Part shown: in pieces, positions 46,510 through 58,838 of the stretch
Layout of the letters: each line of letters starts with the position of its first letter
Numbering within the stretch: position 1 is the stretch's first letter
Assembly (NCBI GenBank): GCA_030844895.1
Contig: CM061229.1
Location: 119,611,682-119,675,681 of the forward strand
From: Ambrosia x helenae
Taxonomy: Eukaryota > Streptophyta > Magnoliopsida > Asterales > Asteraceae
Length of the DNA stretch: 64,000 nucleotides
Direction of reading: 5' to 3'
Notes under the pieces: generated by a model
The model's database searches: none
What the model was told of the DNA's origin: nothing
The model's input: the letters and a program-made list of their open reading frames with translations, nothing else
Translations under genes and position numbers: made by a program

Positions 46510-46858
46510 CAGTGTTGTAAAAATCGGGATTAATCGGTGACTAATCGCTAGTCGGTAGGTTACTGAGTATTTTTTTGTTAATGATCAGTCCATTAATCGG
46601 TAGTCGGCCTAGTCGGGATTAGTCGGACCTAGTCGACCTAATCGGCCAGCCAAAAATAGACAATTCTAGCAAGATTTTGGCAAAAATCTGTAATTCCGGC
46701 AACTTCCGGATAAATTCTGGTCAAAACTTGTAAAATTCCGGCAAGTTTCTAATCAAACGATGTATATTCTTGCGATTAGTCATGCATACTTAAAAAATGG
46801 TCGATGAGGGGTTAAAACATGTCTATTTAAAATAGTTGCCTATAAAAATGTGTGTGTG

Positions 46859-46914
<56 letters not shown>

Positions 46915-47034
46915 ACTGAAAATTACATATAAAAACCCAAATCCGATTAATCCCAATTAATCCTGATTAATCACGATTAATCGCTAGTCCCCACTCCACC
47001 GGCCGACTAGCGCCTAGCGAGTTCTACAACACTG
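46510..47034. mobile_element. hAT MITE, perfect 8-bp TSD GTAATATG
   Basis: Ends CAGTGTTGTAAAA and (reverse) CAGTGTTGTAGAA are flanked by GTAATATG at 46502-46509 and 47035-47042. Length 525 bp. Subterminal CTAATCGCTAGTCGG-type words occur in both orientations, as in many hAT MITEs. The centre has (TA)n(TG)n(TA)n. No coding. Confidence 0.92.
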
Positions 47035-47190
47035 GTAATATGTGTTATATATTTAATAGAGGATATGTAAATTAGAGACTAATTAACCCGGTGACGGACT
47101 CATGAATTTTTTTCCTTAAGGTGTGGAAATTGTTTAGTCAGTTGTCATCACAAAATGATAAAAATATATGGTACATATACATGATAAAAA

Positions 47191-47221
<31 letters not shown>

Positions 47222-47223
<2 letters not shown>

Positions 47224-48524
47224 TAGAGGTTCCCATACAAAAGATGATTTTTGTGAGAAGGGTAAGAAATATTTATAGCCATTGGATTTATAGTTGGATG
47301 GTTGAGATTGATTGAGAACAAAAATCTAATAAATATTATTAAATTGATTACTTAATTAGACATTGTGGGGTATTATAGTAATTTTGTTTTCAACCATTTC
47401 ATCTGCCATCCTATAATTTTGCTATTAACCCATTTTTATAGGGATTCACTATAATTTCCCCACAATTCTCTTCACCCTTTCTTTTCCAACACACCTTCTT
47501 CACCCATTATTCTTCTCCATTTTCCATTCATTAACCCGATGTAGTCATCATCGGAAGTCACCACCGTCCGAACCACGACCATAACCGACCTTCATCAAAC
47601 TCGAAACCACCACCATTACCGACACCCAACCCTAGCGAGAACAATTACCAATGAAACCGACACCATCGCCGCCTTCTGCAACACTGCCGCCACCACCACC
47701 AACCGGATCCCACCATTAGCACGAACCCGCTTCCACCAAAGCAGTGCCACCGTCGATCCAATCACAGCCATGACCACCATTCTGTAGGTTGCCACTTGCT
47801 GAAGAAGAGGGAAAGGTTTTTAGATCAAGGTGGGAGAGGAGATACTCGTAGTGAGGGAAAGGGAGCGAGGCTTCTTCTGTTTATCTTCTCTAGAATGTGT
47901 TTTAAGAGCTTTAAAATGTGTTTTCAAGGCTTCTTTTTGTTCATCTTCAAGGCTTCTGTTCATAATTTTTAGAATGTGTTTCTCGAGATACCACAGATGT
48001 CTAATTTAAGCTTAATGACTATTATGATGATCATGTTGAATTGAGATATTTATAAATTATAGAAGTAGTTAGTGGTATCCATGGTATTTTTTTTTGTGTG
48101 TGTTAATGACTTTTTTTATGTGTTTTGTGTGTTTAAGAATTTGTTTTATGGTATGTGTTTTACGTGTATCACATCGGATTAATATGAGTTTAAAACACAA
48201 TGAGTTCAGATGAGTAGTTAACACAAGTTTAAAACACAATAGTTTAAATAGGTTTTATAAACAGATGGTTTTGATATAACACAATAAGTTCATCTGGTAG
48301 TTTAACATGAGTTTAAAACACACGATGTTTTTAATAAAACACAACGTTTATTGATGTTATAGAATCCCGAAAATATCTCCAATTGATTATAGATTGAAAT
48401 TTCCACAATCTTGAATAGGTATATAATTACTTTAATGCCCTTTTTATTTAAATAAAACATTGCCACATGTCACCCTCACAGGCCTTCTCACCCTTCTCAC
48501 AAAACACACATTTTGTACCCTAAC

Positions 48525-48531
<7 letters not shown>
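47222..48531. mobile_element. MULE-like TIR element inserted in a (TA)n tract
   Basis: TIRs at 47222-47268 (GGTAGAGGTTCCCATACAAA ... GTGAGAAGGGTAAGAA) and 48485-48531 (reverse: GGGTAGGGTTAGGGTACAAA ... GTGAGAAGGGTGAGAA). Both flanks are (TA)n, so the TSD is hidden in the microsatellite. It shares the GAGAAGGGT end module and internal ACACAATGAG words with 43421-44756, so the two belong to one family. A CCACC-rich stretch (47550-47790) could be a captured gene piece, but I cannot identify it. Confidence 0.7.
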
Positions 48532-48569
<38 letters not shown>

Positions 48570-49049
48570 AAAGTTAATTTAAGAACAATTTATTTCGTGC
48601 GAATCACGAGAACGCCATTTAAAACCATTTAAATTCAAAATTTCTTTTTACACTTATCTTCATTGCTAAAATACAATCTCATAAACACAATATACGCGTA
48701 AAAATTCAAATGTATACGGAAATAAATTGTTTTTACACACGTGTAAATTTACTATTTATACATGTGTAAACTATTTCATTTACTGATTTACACATATGTA
48801 AAAAGTTAATTTGAAAGTGTTTTTGCAAGAAAATATGATTTTTTTGAAAAGAACATTCATTTATTAATGAAAAAATTACACCGTTAGTCCTTATGGTTTC
48901 CACCTAGTTTCAATGTAAGGTACTAAGGTTTTATTGTTTCTGCTTAAGGTATTAACCTTTTAATTTGTTTCAATGTCAGGTATTAAAGACTAACCTAGTT
49001 AAAACTTAACTGAATTTGAGGGTATTATAGTCCATTCACCTATAAATTA
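48532..49049. repeat. (TA)n tract and repeat shared in inverted form with 57026-57225
   Basis: (TA)18 at 48532-48567, then unassigned AT-rich DNA. 48870-49048 is a ~185-bp repeat (TTACACCGTTAGTCCTTATG ... AATTTGAGGGTATTATAGTC) found on the opposite strand at 57026-57225. Helitron A is inserted exactly at its right end. Confidence 0.75.
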
Positions 49050-50250
49050 CTAGCAAGAATGCCCACGCGTTGCGACGGGTGCATCTGTTTTGCTCCTCGT
49101 GCATCGTGTTTGTTGGTTATTCGTTATGATGAAGTAGAAAATAACGGTGTATAAAATATATGTTATTAAAAACTGAAACTCATAAGTATATCTTCTGAAT
49201 ATTTTAAATGGATACGTCACAATAGGCCGTACTATTCCTTGCAACACCCTTTGATTGGCCCACATCTTTTGGTGGGATCCTTTTATGTATTTCGATGGCA
49301 GAGAAGTATGCCATTGTAGAGCGGTGCTTAGCGCAGTGAAGTGGCGTTGTATCTCTTAATGACCATAAGATTGTAGTGGAAGTGATGTAATTAGTAAAAT
49401 GCAGTTTGTAGTGTGTAACATATTTCTATTATTTTAGGGCACCTGCGAGATGCAGCAGAGTCAATGATTTGCATAGATACTCTCGTTTTATGTTAGGATG
49501 ACAAGCGTCGTAACAAATATATTGGACCAAACAAATTAATAATAAATATAGTTAAAACTACCAAATCAACTGATAAGAACTTGTCTTCTTTTGGATATGT
49601 AAACAATTGGTGACTTCATGAGATCAGAAACTTAAATTCTATTCCTAGAAGCTTATAGTAGCAGAGAAAACAAAAAACCATCGAGAAAGATGATGACGTT
49701 GCTCATGAAGTATCTCTACCATATTTGCTTGTATAAATGTCAAGCCTACATATATCGCTCACTTTAATGGGTTGAAACGTGTCATGGGTTGGGTGTGTTG
49801 GCAAACTTCAAGCCTACATATTCATTTGTATGCAGAAGTGTCACATCAGACCATCCTACAACCACATAAATTTAAAAAGAAGATATAAATACATAATATA
49901 TGATGCAATTTATTTATTATAAACATTGAAAGATATGTAAGTTATGTATGTGAAGAGTTACCACATTATTTATATACCAAATACATGACCACTATTTATA
50001 ATACTATAACATTGATACAAACATAATAAAGACATGGAGGTTATGAATGTAAAGAGTCGCCACATTATTGTTAATTTCCTCATCAATTTTATAATTATGT
50101 TTAAATTAATTTCTTCAACAATTTAATATTTAGGTAGAAAGACAATTTTACCCCCTAAATGACTTCAATAAGCATTGTACTATAAGCAATAAAGGTTGTA
50201 TTTACTTAAATTTTGCGGGTATCCTTCACTGATGCTTTATAATATATAAT
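49050..50250 (-). mobile_element. Helitron A (non-autonomous), minus strand
   Basis: The minus-strand 3' end reads CCCGTCGCAACGCGTGGGC, about 8 nt, then CTAG (49053-49050) before host T (49049). The 5' end, near 50250, reads TATTATATATTATAAAGCATC then GTGAAGGATACC. No Rep/helicase coding. 5' sequence is shared with Helitron B. Confidence 0.7.
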
Positions 50251-50710
50251 AGTGAGAGGCCCGCGCAATGCTGCAACGATAGCACCGATCAAGAATGATA
50301 ATCGCCACCGGGAGTGTAGAGAACTAATGTGAGTCGGTATCGATACAATAATTAGTGATTGTGATTAAAAGATTTCAAAACATTATAATAGGTGTCCAAA
50401 CTTTCAAGCAAATAATTCTTTTTAATTTTCTTTAATGCTCATCAAATCCATCTATTATAGAGAAAGGGAAAGGTGTCGGTTTTAGATTGCAAGAGCAAGG
50501 TGAAGAGTTTGTTTTCTTAAGTTTCATTTAATAACTTTTCTAAATATTTATGTTTTAATTAATTTTCTCATTCATATAATATTTATGTAGAAATACAATT
50601 CCCCCCCCCCCCCAAATAACTTCATTAAGCATTGCACTATAAGCATTAGATGTTGTACTTACTTAAATTTTGTTGGTATCCTTCATAGATGCTTTATAAT
50701 ATAGTATAGA
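50251..50710 (-). mobile_element. Helitron B (non-autonomous), adjoining Helitron A head to tail
   Basis: The 5' end on the minus strand is A|TCTATACTATATTATAAAGC at 50710, followed by GAAGGATACCAACAAAATTT. Its 3' side (50251-50290; CGTTGCAGCATTGCGCGGGC then CTCTCACTA) is a slightly degraded Helitron-like end that directly abuts the 5' end of Helitron A. 5' regions of A and B align for over 150 bp (GCTTATAGTRCAATGCTTA, AATTGTATTTCTAC). A C14 run lies at about 50591-50604. Confidence 0.6.
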
Positions 50711-51060
50711 TAATATAGAAGATAAAGATTCGGGTTGATTCATTAGCGTGAGCGTGAATTTATGGCTTTTCGATTTCTTATTTCTTAACACAAATAACAT
50801 AAGTAATTAACACATAGTTAGGTTTTTGTTTTCTCTTTATGCTAGTGTTTAATTTATTATATTAATTAGAATTAGAACTTAAACAGTATACAATTGCCGA
50901 AAGCAAAATAATATTGTGAACCACACTTCATACAACGTTTAACAAGAAAATTAAATAGATCAACAAATACCTTAAAAGTCTTAGAACAAATATAGTTTAC
51001 GTATAAAGTTATATTTGAGCATGCATATATAGATTTATAGAGTTAACTATTTCAAGGCGT
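50711..51060. other. No gene seen; 3' flank of the bHLH remnant
   Basis: AT-rich. Probably includes the former 3' UTR of the minus-strand bHLH gene. Confidence 0.5.
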
Positions 51061-51814
51061 TCAAGGAGACCATGTTGATTGAAATTGAGGAAATTCTCCA
51101 TACCCTTCTCCAACCATCCTGTCCATCATCTGTCCTTCATGTCCATTTGTTCCCTGCAACATCAGTTTTCATCCCATGCAGTAAGTGGAAGTAATATTTA
51201 TAATATATTAGAAACATATTAGCAAATCTAGAATGTTATATTTATATCTTTGTCTGTTTTATTTAATTAACAATATATATGATTCAAGATACACAACTTC
51301 CTAAGAAGGATAGTTAGGAAAGCCATATGTCACCTTCATAGGGGCCATATTATCCAATTCAGTAGAGTTGAGGTCAATAGGTCATAGAACATGCTGGCTT
51401 CTAAAAGCTTCATGGAGAGAAACTAAAAATGCACAAAGAAGAGAACAAACTGTACTAATTAATTTTGAAAAATATTTTCTCATCAATAATTCTGAGTATT
51501 GTTTGTTTATTGTTTTAATTGTTAGTTGCACAATTAAATTACCTCAATTTGATTATGCAACGATCCAACATAGTTGATTATTACATCCAACATCACTCGC
51601 ATTCCCATTGTCTATAGCAACTAACTAAATTTAAATGGAGCAAAACAATGATATATTATGAAGATTAATTTTGTAATTGTCAAAAAACATATGAAAATAG
51701 AAAAAAAAATGTATATATGTATATAAAGATTAACTCATATCTTTATACCTTGTAGCATCCGGGAACCACATCTTGCAAGCGTCTTAACTTCTCATTGATT
51801 TTTTCTCTTCTCAT
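51061..51814 (-). pseudogene. BEE-like bHLH transcription factor, exons 2-5
   Basis: Exons: 51814-51749 (RREKINEKLRRLQDVVPGCY, basic end, helix 1 and loop), 51611-51543 (TMGMRVMLDVIINYVGSLHN, helix 2), 51422-51334 (FLSMKLLEASMFYD ... STELDNMAPMK) and 51153-51061 (GQMMDRMVGEGYGEFPQFQS ... WSP, stop). All have GT...AG borders at the intron positions typical of BEE1/2/3-type bHLH genes, which in Arabidopsis act in brassinosteroid-linked growth. Exon 4 is 89 nt, one short of phase: a single base is lost after FYD. Helix 2 has unusual changes (LDVIINYVGSLHNQIE where relatives have Glu and Gln). Exon 1, with the N-terminus and the HER part of the basic region, was not found in the next 1 kb. A truncated, frameshifted relic. 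Confidence 0.85.
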
Positions 51815-52236
51815 CTAATGAAGACATAAATTTTTTGGACAAAACAATGTTTCAAAGCATAAAATTAGCTCTAAGATTTTATTTGGGGTTATGAAAAGAC
51901 TATTAGCATTCAAGAAATTGATTATAATGAAGTATATATAATAATATAGATGAGGGGTTGAAAGGTCTCACATTTAATATGCATCATAGGTTAGGTTGTA
52001 TTTTGTGTTTTAAAAGTTGGACATAAGGCATAATTGGGATAAGATTTTAGGATGTGAGGTATTGGATTATGTTAAATTTACTAATCTACCCTCCTAAGTG
52101 TCTTAATTGTCACAACTATGCCAATAATACCCTTAATTCTTTTGCTTAAATATGTTGTACATGTTGCTTGTTAAGTTGTATAAAATGCAAATTACCATGT
52201 TGTACATCACTCCTCCTTAATAAGATAATATAGATT
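51815..52236. other. No gene seen; no trace of bHLH exon 1
   Basis: AT-rich. Searched by eye on the minus strand for the LAER-type end of a bHLH exon 1, without success. Confidence 0.5.
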
Positions 52237-52914
52237 AGTCCGGTTGATACAAAGAGATCCAAATTAATTAATTACATTTGATAAAAATATTTGTTGACTA
52301 AACCAAAACTTCTAGAGTTAGTATTTCCAAAAGGTCCTCTCTCTCTAGTCTCTACAATCACCCTCACAACACAACCACCGTCACTTTTTCCTTACCGTTA
52401 CCGTAGCCGCTACCCGACGAAGGTAGCATCTGCAACTCCACTGTTAACCACCGCCCCCACCGCAGGACCTGGCAACCCCACCCTCAACCAACGTTGACCA
52501 CCGCCATATGCCCTCCATCATCTCTGACGTCACATCACCGTGTCCGAAACAACCTCCAACTCGGAGAGAGTGACAAGGGATTAGAGAGAGAAAGCGGTAT
52601 GAGAGAGATAGGGATAGGGGCTGGTGATGATGGTTTCGTCGGTTTTACTTGTTGTTCGCCGGAGGCAATGCGGTGATAGTGACACCGTTGTTCATCGGCG
52701 TAGATAGAACTTGAAGACGTTGTCTAGAATTGCTTCTCGTCTTGAATTGAGGTGAGTGGATTTGACAGTGGTTTCACCGGTGTTACAGGTTGTCTAGCGT
52801 CTTTATGTTATCTTTTATTAATAGGTAATGTTAGTGATCTGCTCTTTAATTCATCAAGATAAGGTGATTCTTAATATGTGCGGTTTTGTTGGATCTCTTT
52901 GTATCAACCGGACT
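52237..52914. mobile_element. TIR element with perfect 26-bp ends
   Basis: AGTCCGGTTGATACAAAGAG-ATCCAA at 52237-52262 is repeated exactly in inverted form at 52889-52914. Length 678 bp. The interior is C/T-rich then G/A-rich (52320-52640) and opens meaningless frames. No clear TSD was found, so superfamily is open. Confidence 0.85.
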
Positions 52915-52979
52915 TGAAACCTTTAGAAATTTCTAGGAATTTGGAGGAGAATGTGACATTAGGGGAGGTTATGGACTCG

Positions 52980-55900
52980 TGTCACACCACGTCTAAGGCG
53001 GAAACACGTGCGCGACGGTTCAAAAGTATTAAGCCAAGATTAATGCAAAGCACAATATTAATTAGAAAAACGGGCATTTATTCAATGCTAATAATCATGT
53101 CAAATTATTCATACATAATTATAAATTGTTTTTGAATTTGATAAAGAGGCTACTCCCTTTATCCCTAAGTCCATGGAATAAAGAGAGGTGACCCTTTTAC
53201 GACATTCCCAACGCCCAACTTGGAGACATCCCTGACCCGCTCGCCATGCTAACTTCCATCATTCAATTACCTGAAAGATATGTTTGAAAATCGTCAATAT
53301 ATAAATATTGGTGAGTTCACAGGTTTTAATTTAATAAGTCTTTATAAAGTGGGAATATCCTTGTTATGACATTTATAGGAGTTGCAAAGTCCTACAATTA
53401 ACTTGAGCCTATAACCAAACCAAGACAATTAACAATGCCCCCGCCCAAAGTCGTTACTCCGTATTCCTACGACTTTATTTCAGAATAAGTGCACCCCAGG
53501 CATACGCCGATGCATAATCGACGCTATCGATTAGGGGTGGGCCTTGTCAGGCACCAATAGTACTATCCAAATATCCCTCTGGTTTCTCATTCCTGAATAA
53601 ATGATTATAGTGGGGAGGTCTCAACCCCGAGTGGCGATCTTTACTCAAGTATCCAACCCGTCATACAATCCCAACATATCTTTCCCCCGTAAAAACGTAA
53701 ATAGTTTAGAAATGGGGCCGTGAGACTCACCTGTAACTGTGCTCGGCTCAAAGAAAATAGTAAAGTTTGTGATCCCGTACCTACAAAGGTTCTAGGCGTA
53801 TAAGTCACTTACACCTATGGTGTATGTGCCTTGGCAAGTTGTACACCCAACTTCCCGACCACGTCTTTATCCCAATTCCTGTTTAATAGTTTCGTATCCT
53901 AGGTTCAATGGCGATGGATTACCCTTTCCTTACAAGTCATATATTATTCTTATTAATATTCCTTATGACTTGTACAATATTATACTCGACACGACTCTAC
54001 CCAATGTATAATTATTTTCCCATTTAAATAATTATACTTAGGATCGTTTCGCTCGATATAACGTGTTTTCTTATTATCCGACCCGACTTACTTTGCCGCA
54101 TATTTATTTTTCCCATTTAAATAAATATGCTAAGTCTTTGTCGTTTGGTAACATAATCTTAACGCCCGACCAGACTTACCACACCGTACATTTATTTTTC
54201 CCATTTAAATAAATGTACTAGGATCTTGTCGGTATTCACGCGTTCGTAGATATATTTCACCTACTCGTCTCGGTTTTCCTTCTCGCATATCTATTTTCCC
54301 ATTTAAATAGATGTACTAGAATTTCGTCGGAAACGAGTATATGTACATATATCATCGCGTGGATACTACTTGTTAAGTTCATGTGTCGTTTAGCGTTTTT
54401 AATTTGCTACGTTATGTTTCTCCTTTCCCACGAATATTGTTACTACACTTAGGAAAGTGTTACGCACGTTTCACCCTTGTTATATATATTTTACTTTCTT
54501 AAAATATATATGTATATTTTCATCTTGACGTAAAGGTCTTTTCCTCATAAGTCCGCTTACGTTGGTTCGTGTAACTAGGTTCGTTAGTTAGCGTTTTTCA
54601 TATTTATTTCCGTTGCGCGTTCTTATGGAAGTATTGTTCCAACTTCCGATTCCGAACGTTTATTTCTCGGAAAAATATATTATGTACGTTTTTAGCCCGA
54701 CTCGTCCAACTTGTTACCAAAAATGTTTCCGATACTCTTATATTCCCATTTGTATAAAAGTATCCTATTTTTGTACAAGCCTTCCCAAGTATTTATTTTA
54801 TACAATCTTACTTTATAAAATACTCGCGTTACTCCATTTATTTTTATAAAACGTCCATTTTATAAAAATATACTTTTTACTTAAAATACCCAAGTATGCT
54901 ACTATTATTTACCAAATTTACCTTGTAAATTATTACTTACACTTTTGACACAAATTTTCCCATCATTGTGTTTTTGGTCCAATAGTTTTCTAAAATATTT
55001 ATTTTAGTCCATCGACTTCCAATGTTGCCATATTAGTCCTTTAACTTACACTTGTAGCATTTTTCACTCAATTTTTCAAGGTTAATATTTTTCTTCCACT
55101 TTAGTGGACTTTGAAGAACCAATTTCATCATGTTTGGTTGTTTTTACTTCTTTTTACTTTTAATGATCTTCTAATCCATCCTAGATGTCAATAATAAGCT
55201 TATTCCATATTTTAATCCAAAACATCAAATTTTTACTCATCTAAGTGAGTGGACTTTGAAGATGAAACTTTTTCATCTATGATTTCATAGTCCTTTTTAA
55301 CAACTTTTTGACATTATCTAGTCATCTTATGATGATTAAAACCATTTTTCATCATATTCAAGTCATCTTCCAAAATCTAGCTTTTCTCATCTTCCAACTT
55401 ACAAGTATGTTCTTATTATTATATTTTCTTCAAAATACCACTTTTATTAATAATAATCTAAGATTTCATCATATTATTATTCTTCCATCTTCATTTTCAA
55501 TAAAACCCATTACTTCTATAAAACTCATTTTTATTACCCACATTGTACAACTTGCTTTCATAGCACAAAATATGAATATTTCAAATAATAAAACAATGCA
55601 AGACTTACTACTAGCTCAAGGCTAGGGAAGACAAAATCTTGGGTTTTGGGTGAGGTTTAATGTGTTCTTCCAAGTGGGTTATGCTCCAAGCTCTTGAACA
55701 CACAAGAAGGGGTTTGAATGATGATGAACTAGAGATGATTTGAAGTTGTAAAAATTGAAAGAGAGGTGTTGGTGGGGTGGTGGAAGTCCACGGCCAAGAG
55801 GAAGAAGGAAGGGGATTTTTTTTTTTGTGATTTCCTTCAAATGCTCTTCATGTGGTGCTTATAGTGTTCTTCCAAATCTTGCAAAGATTTTAAGTATCTT

Positions 55901-56697
55901 GCCTTGGATAATGGAAGATTATGAAAGATTACAAAAATCTCTAAGGATGGTATAAGAGGGTGTTTGGGGCCGAGTTGGAGAGAGAGGGAGGAAGAGTGAT
56001 TGGGTTAATTCTTTTATCCAATCCTTTTACATGCATACTCATCATTGCAAATGATTTGGAAGGGATTTAATAAAAAAACTCAAGTGAACTACACTTTAAG
56101 TGGCCCTTGGCCGGCCCCTATGGGGTATTTGGTGGGGTCCACCTTGCTAATTATCCCTCCATATTATGTTTAAGTTAGTTCCTTTCGGGTACCGCCCGGG
56201 TATTTCTCGAATTTTAACCGCGGTTTACCTCAATATTAAAATACCGTTAATAATCATAAAATTTTGTCCAGTTAAATTACTGATAATTTATTTCGGCTTT
56301 TGCCGGGTGAATTTACGTGTTACGCGCGTATCGGGTGCGGTACGCGCACTTTATTCGTTACCGGGAGATTTGTGCAATAAGCTTTTACGTATGGCTTTGG
56401 GTTTCCAAAACTCATAATATTTTGTGAAAATATTATTTATTTTATATTCCGGGTGTCCGGTGTTCGTTTTGCTTATTTAAGTTTTACCGGGTAATCGCCA
56501 GTGTCCATACCGGATAGTTTTGCCTGCGCATGATCCTATCATGCTTTGCTATTAAACTTATGCATTCCTATGCATTATTTGGGAATTCCTATCTTTCTAA
56601 GGCCTCAATTAAATACTCAGCACATAATTACGGTTAATTACGTTAATCGCGTTTAATTAATTAGTACGGAATTACCTTAATTTTGCCGGTTGTTACA
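52980..56697. mobile_element. Solo LTR, 3.7 kb, TSD ACTCG
   Basis: It begins TGTCACACCACG and ends GCCGGTTGTTACA. ACTCG flanks both sides (52975-52979 and 56698-56702). No direct terminal repeats, primer site or gag-pol. A tract of repeated TTTCCCATTTAAATA words occurs at 54010-54310. Unusually long for a solo LTR. It could also be a non-coding large derivative, but the absence of terminal direct repeats argues against that. Confidence 0.8.
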
Positions 56698-56702
56698 ACT
56701 CG

Positions 56703-57299
56703 TTTGAAGGGAAGTTAAGTGAGAGAGAGTGTGTTGAAGTTTTGGGATTGATGGGTCAACAAGAGGGGTTGACAATGTGTTGTTTGTATTTCTTTGAGTG
56801 GATGAGTTTACAAGAGCCTTCATTGGTTACTCCATGGGCTTATTCTGCTTTGTTTCCTGTGTTAGGCAGAGCATGAATGATGATGATGTTTTGCAGGGGG
56901 ATCGTTGAACAGGGGGATCATTGTAGGGGAGGTTTACAAGGGAGATTTGAGAAGAATGAGGGTTTGGAAGGGTTGGGGTTTAAATTGGGTTTTAAATGTG
57001 ATATTATAATAAACATAATTAACCACTAAAAATTTATATGTGAATGGACCATAATACCCTCAAACTCAGTTAAGTTTTAACTAGGTTAGTCCTTAATACC
57101 TGACATTGAAACAAATTAAAAGGTTAATACCTTAAGCAGAAACAATAAAACCTTAGTACCTTACATTGAAATTAGGTGGAAATCATAAGGACTGACGGTG
57201 TAATTTTTTCTTTATTAATGGTGTATTTTGATTGATTTTTTTACTTGTTCTCACGGTTATCACAATATTTATCATTCTCAAGATAACCATCCCTTATAT
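56703..57299. repeat. Repeat copy inverted to 48870-49048, otherwise no gene
   Basis: 57026-57225 is the reverse-complement relative of 48870-49048 (AATACCCTCAAACTCAGTTA ... AGGACTGACGGTGTAA). The preceding 300 bp are G-rich and without coding support. Confidence 0.7.
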
Positions 57300-57720
57300 A
57301 TATAAGGGGAATGAGAAATTGAAAACCCCATCGAGTTGAGAAAACTTAGAAAAATCATGTAAAAATCATCTAATTTTTTTTAAATACACAAGGTAGCATA
57401 CATGTTTTTAAGCGTTTTGGGCCAAAATAAATAAATAAATAAAAGTGCAGATGGGATATTTTTTAAAAAAAATAAACAAAGTTTGCGCTGTTAACATATG
57501 TTTTCAGCTTTTTAACGTATGTAACAACGCAAAACTTTGTTTATTTTTTTAAAACAATATCCCATTGGCGCATTTTTTTTTTTGCCAAAATGCTTAAATA
57601 CATGTTTTATTACCTTATGTATTTTTTTTTCAAAAAAAAAAAAAAAGATAGTTTTTACATAGGTTTTCTTAGTTTTTACAACAAAGGATAAATTGAAAAC
57701 CCACTTGAATTAAAGAAACT
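57300..57720. repeat. Fold-back element
   Basis: Left (GGGATATTTTTTAAAAAAAA, AAACAAAGTTTGCG, ACATGTTTTTAAGCGTTTTG) and right (complementary words in reverse order) arms pair around about 57510, forming an imperfect hairpin of roughly 400 nt. Related ends (GAGTTGAGAAAAC/GAGTTAAGAAAACCC) occur in the insertion at 33501-33842. TSD not resolved. Confidence 0.7.
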
Positions 57721-58838
57721 ATGCAAACTCTATCCTATCCATCCATTTCCATCATCTAGGGTCAAGATTAAAAGCCATTTTTTTTTCTACTTTTGATATT
57801 TTTATGTAAGTGTAGTACAAAAGGGTAACAATGTAGTTTGTTTTATACTTTCTTTTTCTTTTTTCAGACATTGAAAGAAACAAAAAGTACTATCAACCTC
57901 ATGTTATCATATTTTCAAATTTAAAATTTTCTTTCAACCTATTAGGTTTCTTTAATTTCTTTTAACATATTATTTTCTTTTACAACTGCTACGTTGAGGT
58001 TTTTTTTATTATGTAAGAATGAAATTTACATATTTAATTTCTTTTAACTACCTTTTTTTTTAATTTCCTCTCACTTTTAACATTTCAATTCTCTCTTCTC
58101 ATATTTTTAACCAATAACTTTTTATTTATATTATAACTTTTTATTTATATTTTTAAGTACATAAAATCACTTTTCCATAACTCAACATAGTTTATCTCAT
58201 CTTGTAGCTGACACAAAAAAATAAACAAAAAAATGTGTTACATTGTTACTACCGTCACATTGTTACATAAATCGTTACATGTAAGTGGCATATAAGAATA
58301 TTACATAAACTTCTTTAGATATAAACGTTACATAAATCGTTACATGTAAGTGGTCCATATATTATCATAATATATATACATATAATTGCATAAATGTTAC
58401 AATTTTTGTTAGTTTTATACAACTTTTGTTACTATGTTACAACTTTTGTTTCTATGTTACATATAACCATCTAAAAATTAAATATGTAAATATCCTGTTA
58501 CAACATCAACATCAAACTGCAACTCCCAACATCCATTACATCAAATAATTATGAAAAAAAAACATAAAGTATGAAAACAATTTCTTGTCTATACCTCACA
58601 AAACAGTTAAATAAAAGCCATGTAATTACAATTATATATGTTGAAAGTTAAAAGCATGATGTGATTTATAAAAAATTGAACAAAACACAAAATCCATAGT
58701 GACTTTAAAAATGTGATTAACATATCACTTTTGAACCAAATATGTAACAGATCTCTTGTAACCCAAAATCATGTAGCACTAGATGATATTATATAAAAAT
58801 ATATACAACACATATTTAGTATAATTTGACCAAGTTAC
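57721..58838. other. No gene seen
   Basis: Very AT-rich. Contains repeated words such as GTTACATAAATCGTTACATG (twice, about 58262-58345) and TTTTATTTATATTATAACTT (about 58120). No coding support. Confidence 0.6.
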
